From assembly GCA_014729955.1 (NCBI GenBank), contig WJJA01000161.1:1-5751 (forward strand): DNA of 5,751 nucleotides, read 5' to 3'. Source of the DNA: a bacterium (GTDB lineage Bacteria; Electryoneota; Electryoneia; Electryoneales; Electryoneaceae). A model generated the notes under the pieces. It did not search any database and was not told where the DNA came from. It saw only the letters and a list, made by a program, of their open reading frames with translations. This document shows positions 4,775 to 5,751 of the stretch, piece by piece. The translations under genes and the position numbers were made by a program. Each line of letters begins with the position of its first letter. Positions within the stretch are counted from its first letter, which is position 1.

Positions 4775-5751
4775 TCAACGCAGCAAAAGGACTCTTTGCA
4801 CCAGGCGTTCGCCCGGAGTTTTCAGTTCGACGAAATAGACGCCGGACGAAACTTCGCGTTGAGCGTTTGAACGACCATCCCAGTGCAGGCTGTGTTGCCC
4901 GGCGGTAAAGACTCCGCGGGTCAGGGTACGCACCTCACGGCCGAGAATATCATAGACCCGTACCTCAAGCGGCACAGCGGCATTGAGAAGAAACTTGAGT
5001 CGCAATTCGCTGTTGAACGGATTCGGCCAGGCACCCGTCAGACGGAGGGTCTCCGGCAGGGAGGCTCCGTATTCCCGGTTTTTCACGTTATCGATCGAGT
5101 CGCGAATCCGCTGGACCACCACTTCCGTTCCATCGCCCTGTGTCGGGGAGGTTCGACCGACGGCAAGGGCGATAAGCAGGCCGTCGCGTTCGTCGACCGT
5201 GCAGCCGAGTATGCCCTGCGGGGTACCGTCGGGCACAATCGGAAGGGGACCACTCTCCCACACATCCGATGCGGGTTCGCCGTCTTCATCCATGTGGTAT
5301 ACCATAAACTGGTTGAAATGGTGACGTCGAAACGTGATCCAGACCCCGTTCTCATTGTCCCGGGTAAGATGCAGATTGTCGTAGGATGACACCTCCGCGA
5401 CGACGACAGGATCGGCAGATTCCGGGTTCATGTATGGGTCATAGCGTTGCACATGGAGACCTTCGCCGTCGATCCCGTACGCGACCCAAACGTTGTGTTC
5501 GGCATCGTTGGCGAAGGCAATCGCCGGCGGGTTGCCGTCCATACTGTACGATGCAACGACGATGTCCGCGCCGGGTTGCAGGACGGCATTCCAGTCGCTG
5601 TCAAATCGGCTGATGTTGATCGCGCGAAGGGTGTCGCCCCCGGCGGGTGTCGCCCAGGCGAGCATGATATCCCCGCCGACCAGGGTATCGGCAGCGAGAA
5701 ACCCTGCGAAGTCCTCGCTGGTGGCGAAAGGATGCCCTTCCTCCCAGGGCA
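4775..5751 (-). CDS. Secreted propeller-like protein with C-terminal sorting domain (N-terminus beyond window edge)
   Basis: The frame is open from the right edge to the TGA at 4775-4777, giving the last 324 residues. The Met codon at 5663-5665 is internal: open coding sequence with the same character continues upstream of it to the edge. Residues about 237-324 form a FlgD-Ig-like / Por (type IX) secretion sorting domain: WPNPFN (241-246), VRVYDILGREVRTL (263-276), LHWDGR (288-293), SSGVYFVEL (301-309) and the final VLLLR. Such domains are cleaved or anchored after outer-membrane export in Bacteroidota; use of the same machinery here is inferred. The upstream part shows four spaced strand motifs of one type: IMLAWA (28-33), NVWVAY (86-91), NGVWITF (134-140) and GLLIALA (190-196), suggesting beta-propeller blades. 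The function of the missing part is unknown. Confidence 0.88.
   Translation of the reverse strand, partial: PWEEGHPFATSEDFAGFLAADTLVGGDIMLAWATPAGGDTLRAINISRFDSDWNAVLQPGADIVVASYSMDGNPPAIAFANDAEHNVWVAYGIDGEGLHVQRYDPYMNPESADPVVVAEVSSYDNLHLTRDNENGVWITFRRHHFNQFMVYHMDEDGEPASDVWESGPLPIVPDGTPQGILGCTVDERDGLLIALAVGRTSPTQGDGTEVVVQRIRDSIDNVKNREYGASLPETLRLTGAWPNPFNSELRLKFLLNAAVPLEVRVYDILGREVRTLTRGVFTAGQHSLHWDGRSNAQREVSSGVYFVELKTPGERLVQRVLLLR

Noticed and set aside
5663..5665. ATG at 5665 as the true start of the sorting-domain protein
   Set aside because: The frame remains open with protein-like sequence upstream to the window edge, the codon falls inside a repeat motif (IMLAWA), and no signal peptide follows it.
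1..5751. CRISPR array, insertion sequence or toxin-antitoxin module
   Set aside because: There are no regularly spaced repeats, no transposase-like frame or terminal inverted repeats with target duplication, and no small paired genes with ribosome sites.

Overview
The window comes from a GC-rich bacterial chromosome. It holds five genes in the order (-)(+)(+)(-)(-). Two features point to the FCB superphylum or a neighbouring candidate phylum: an exported DUF3857/transglutaminase protein, and a large secreted protein ending in a PNPFN-type C-terminal sorting domain. This placement rests on family habits only. No rRNA or phylogenetic marker was compared.

Layout. (1) Positions 1-1496, minus strand: an exported transglutaminase-like protein with an intact Cys-His-Asp triad, whose C-terminus runs off the left edge. 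(2) Positions 1497-1837: a divergent intergenic region with a candidate promoter for each side and two inverted repeats, one centred on the candidate minus-strand -35 box. (3) Positions 1838-3355, plus strand: a tight two-gene operon of coaD (phosphopantetheine adenylyltransferase, CoA synthesis) and pta (phosphate acetyltransferase, which uses CoA and acetyl-CoA). (4) Positions 3356-3754: a convergent gap of about 400 bases with no credible gene. It starts with a textbook Rho-independent terminator, followed by a small hairpin, a 10-base palindrome, two long compound hairpins and a last inverted repeat just after the next gene's stop. (5) Positions 3755-4633, minus strand: a stand-alone HDOD protein that keeps HD-type His/Asp residues. 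(6) Positions 4775-5751, minus strand: the C-terminal 324 residues of a secreted protein with beta-propeller-like repeats and the sorting domain, open at the right edge.

How the genes relate. CoaD makes dephospho-CoA, one step before CoA, and Pta interconverts acetyl-CoA and acetyl phosphate, so their shared transcript makes metabolic sense. The usual third partner, acetate kinase, is not next to pta. The two envelope or secreted proteins and the HDOD protein have no clear functional tie to coaD-pta and look like independent transcription units.

I see no defence system, mobile element, CRISPR array, tRNA or rRNA. The protein-coding content is ordinary. The least explained sequence is the string of inverted repeats in 3483-3754, which deserves an RNA-structure and conservation check. 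I cannot claim it is a new system.
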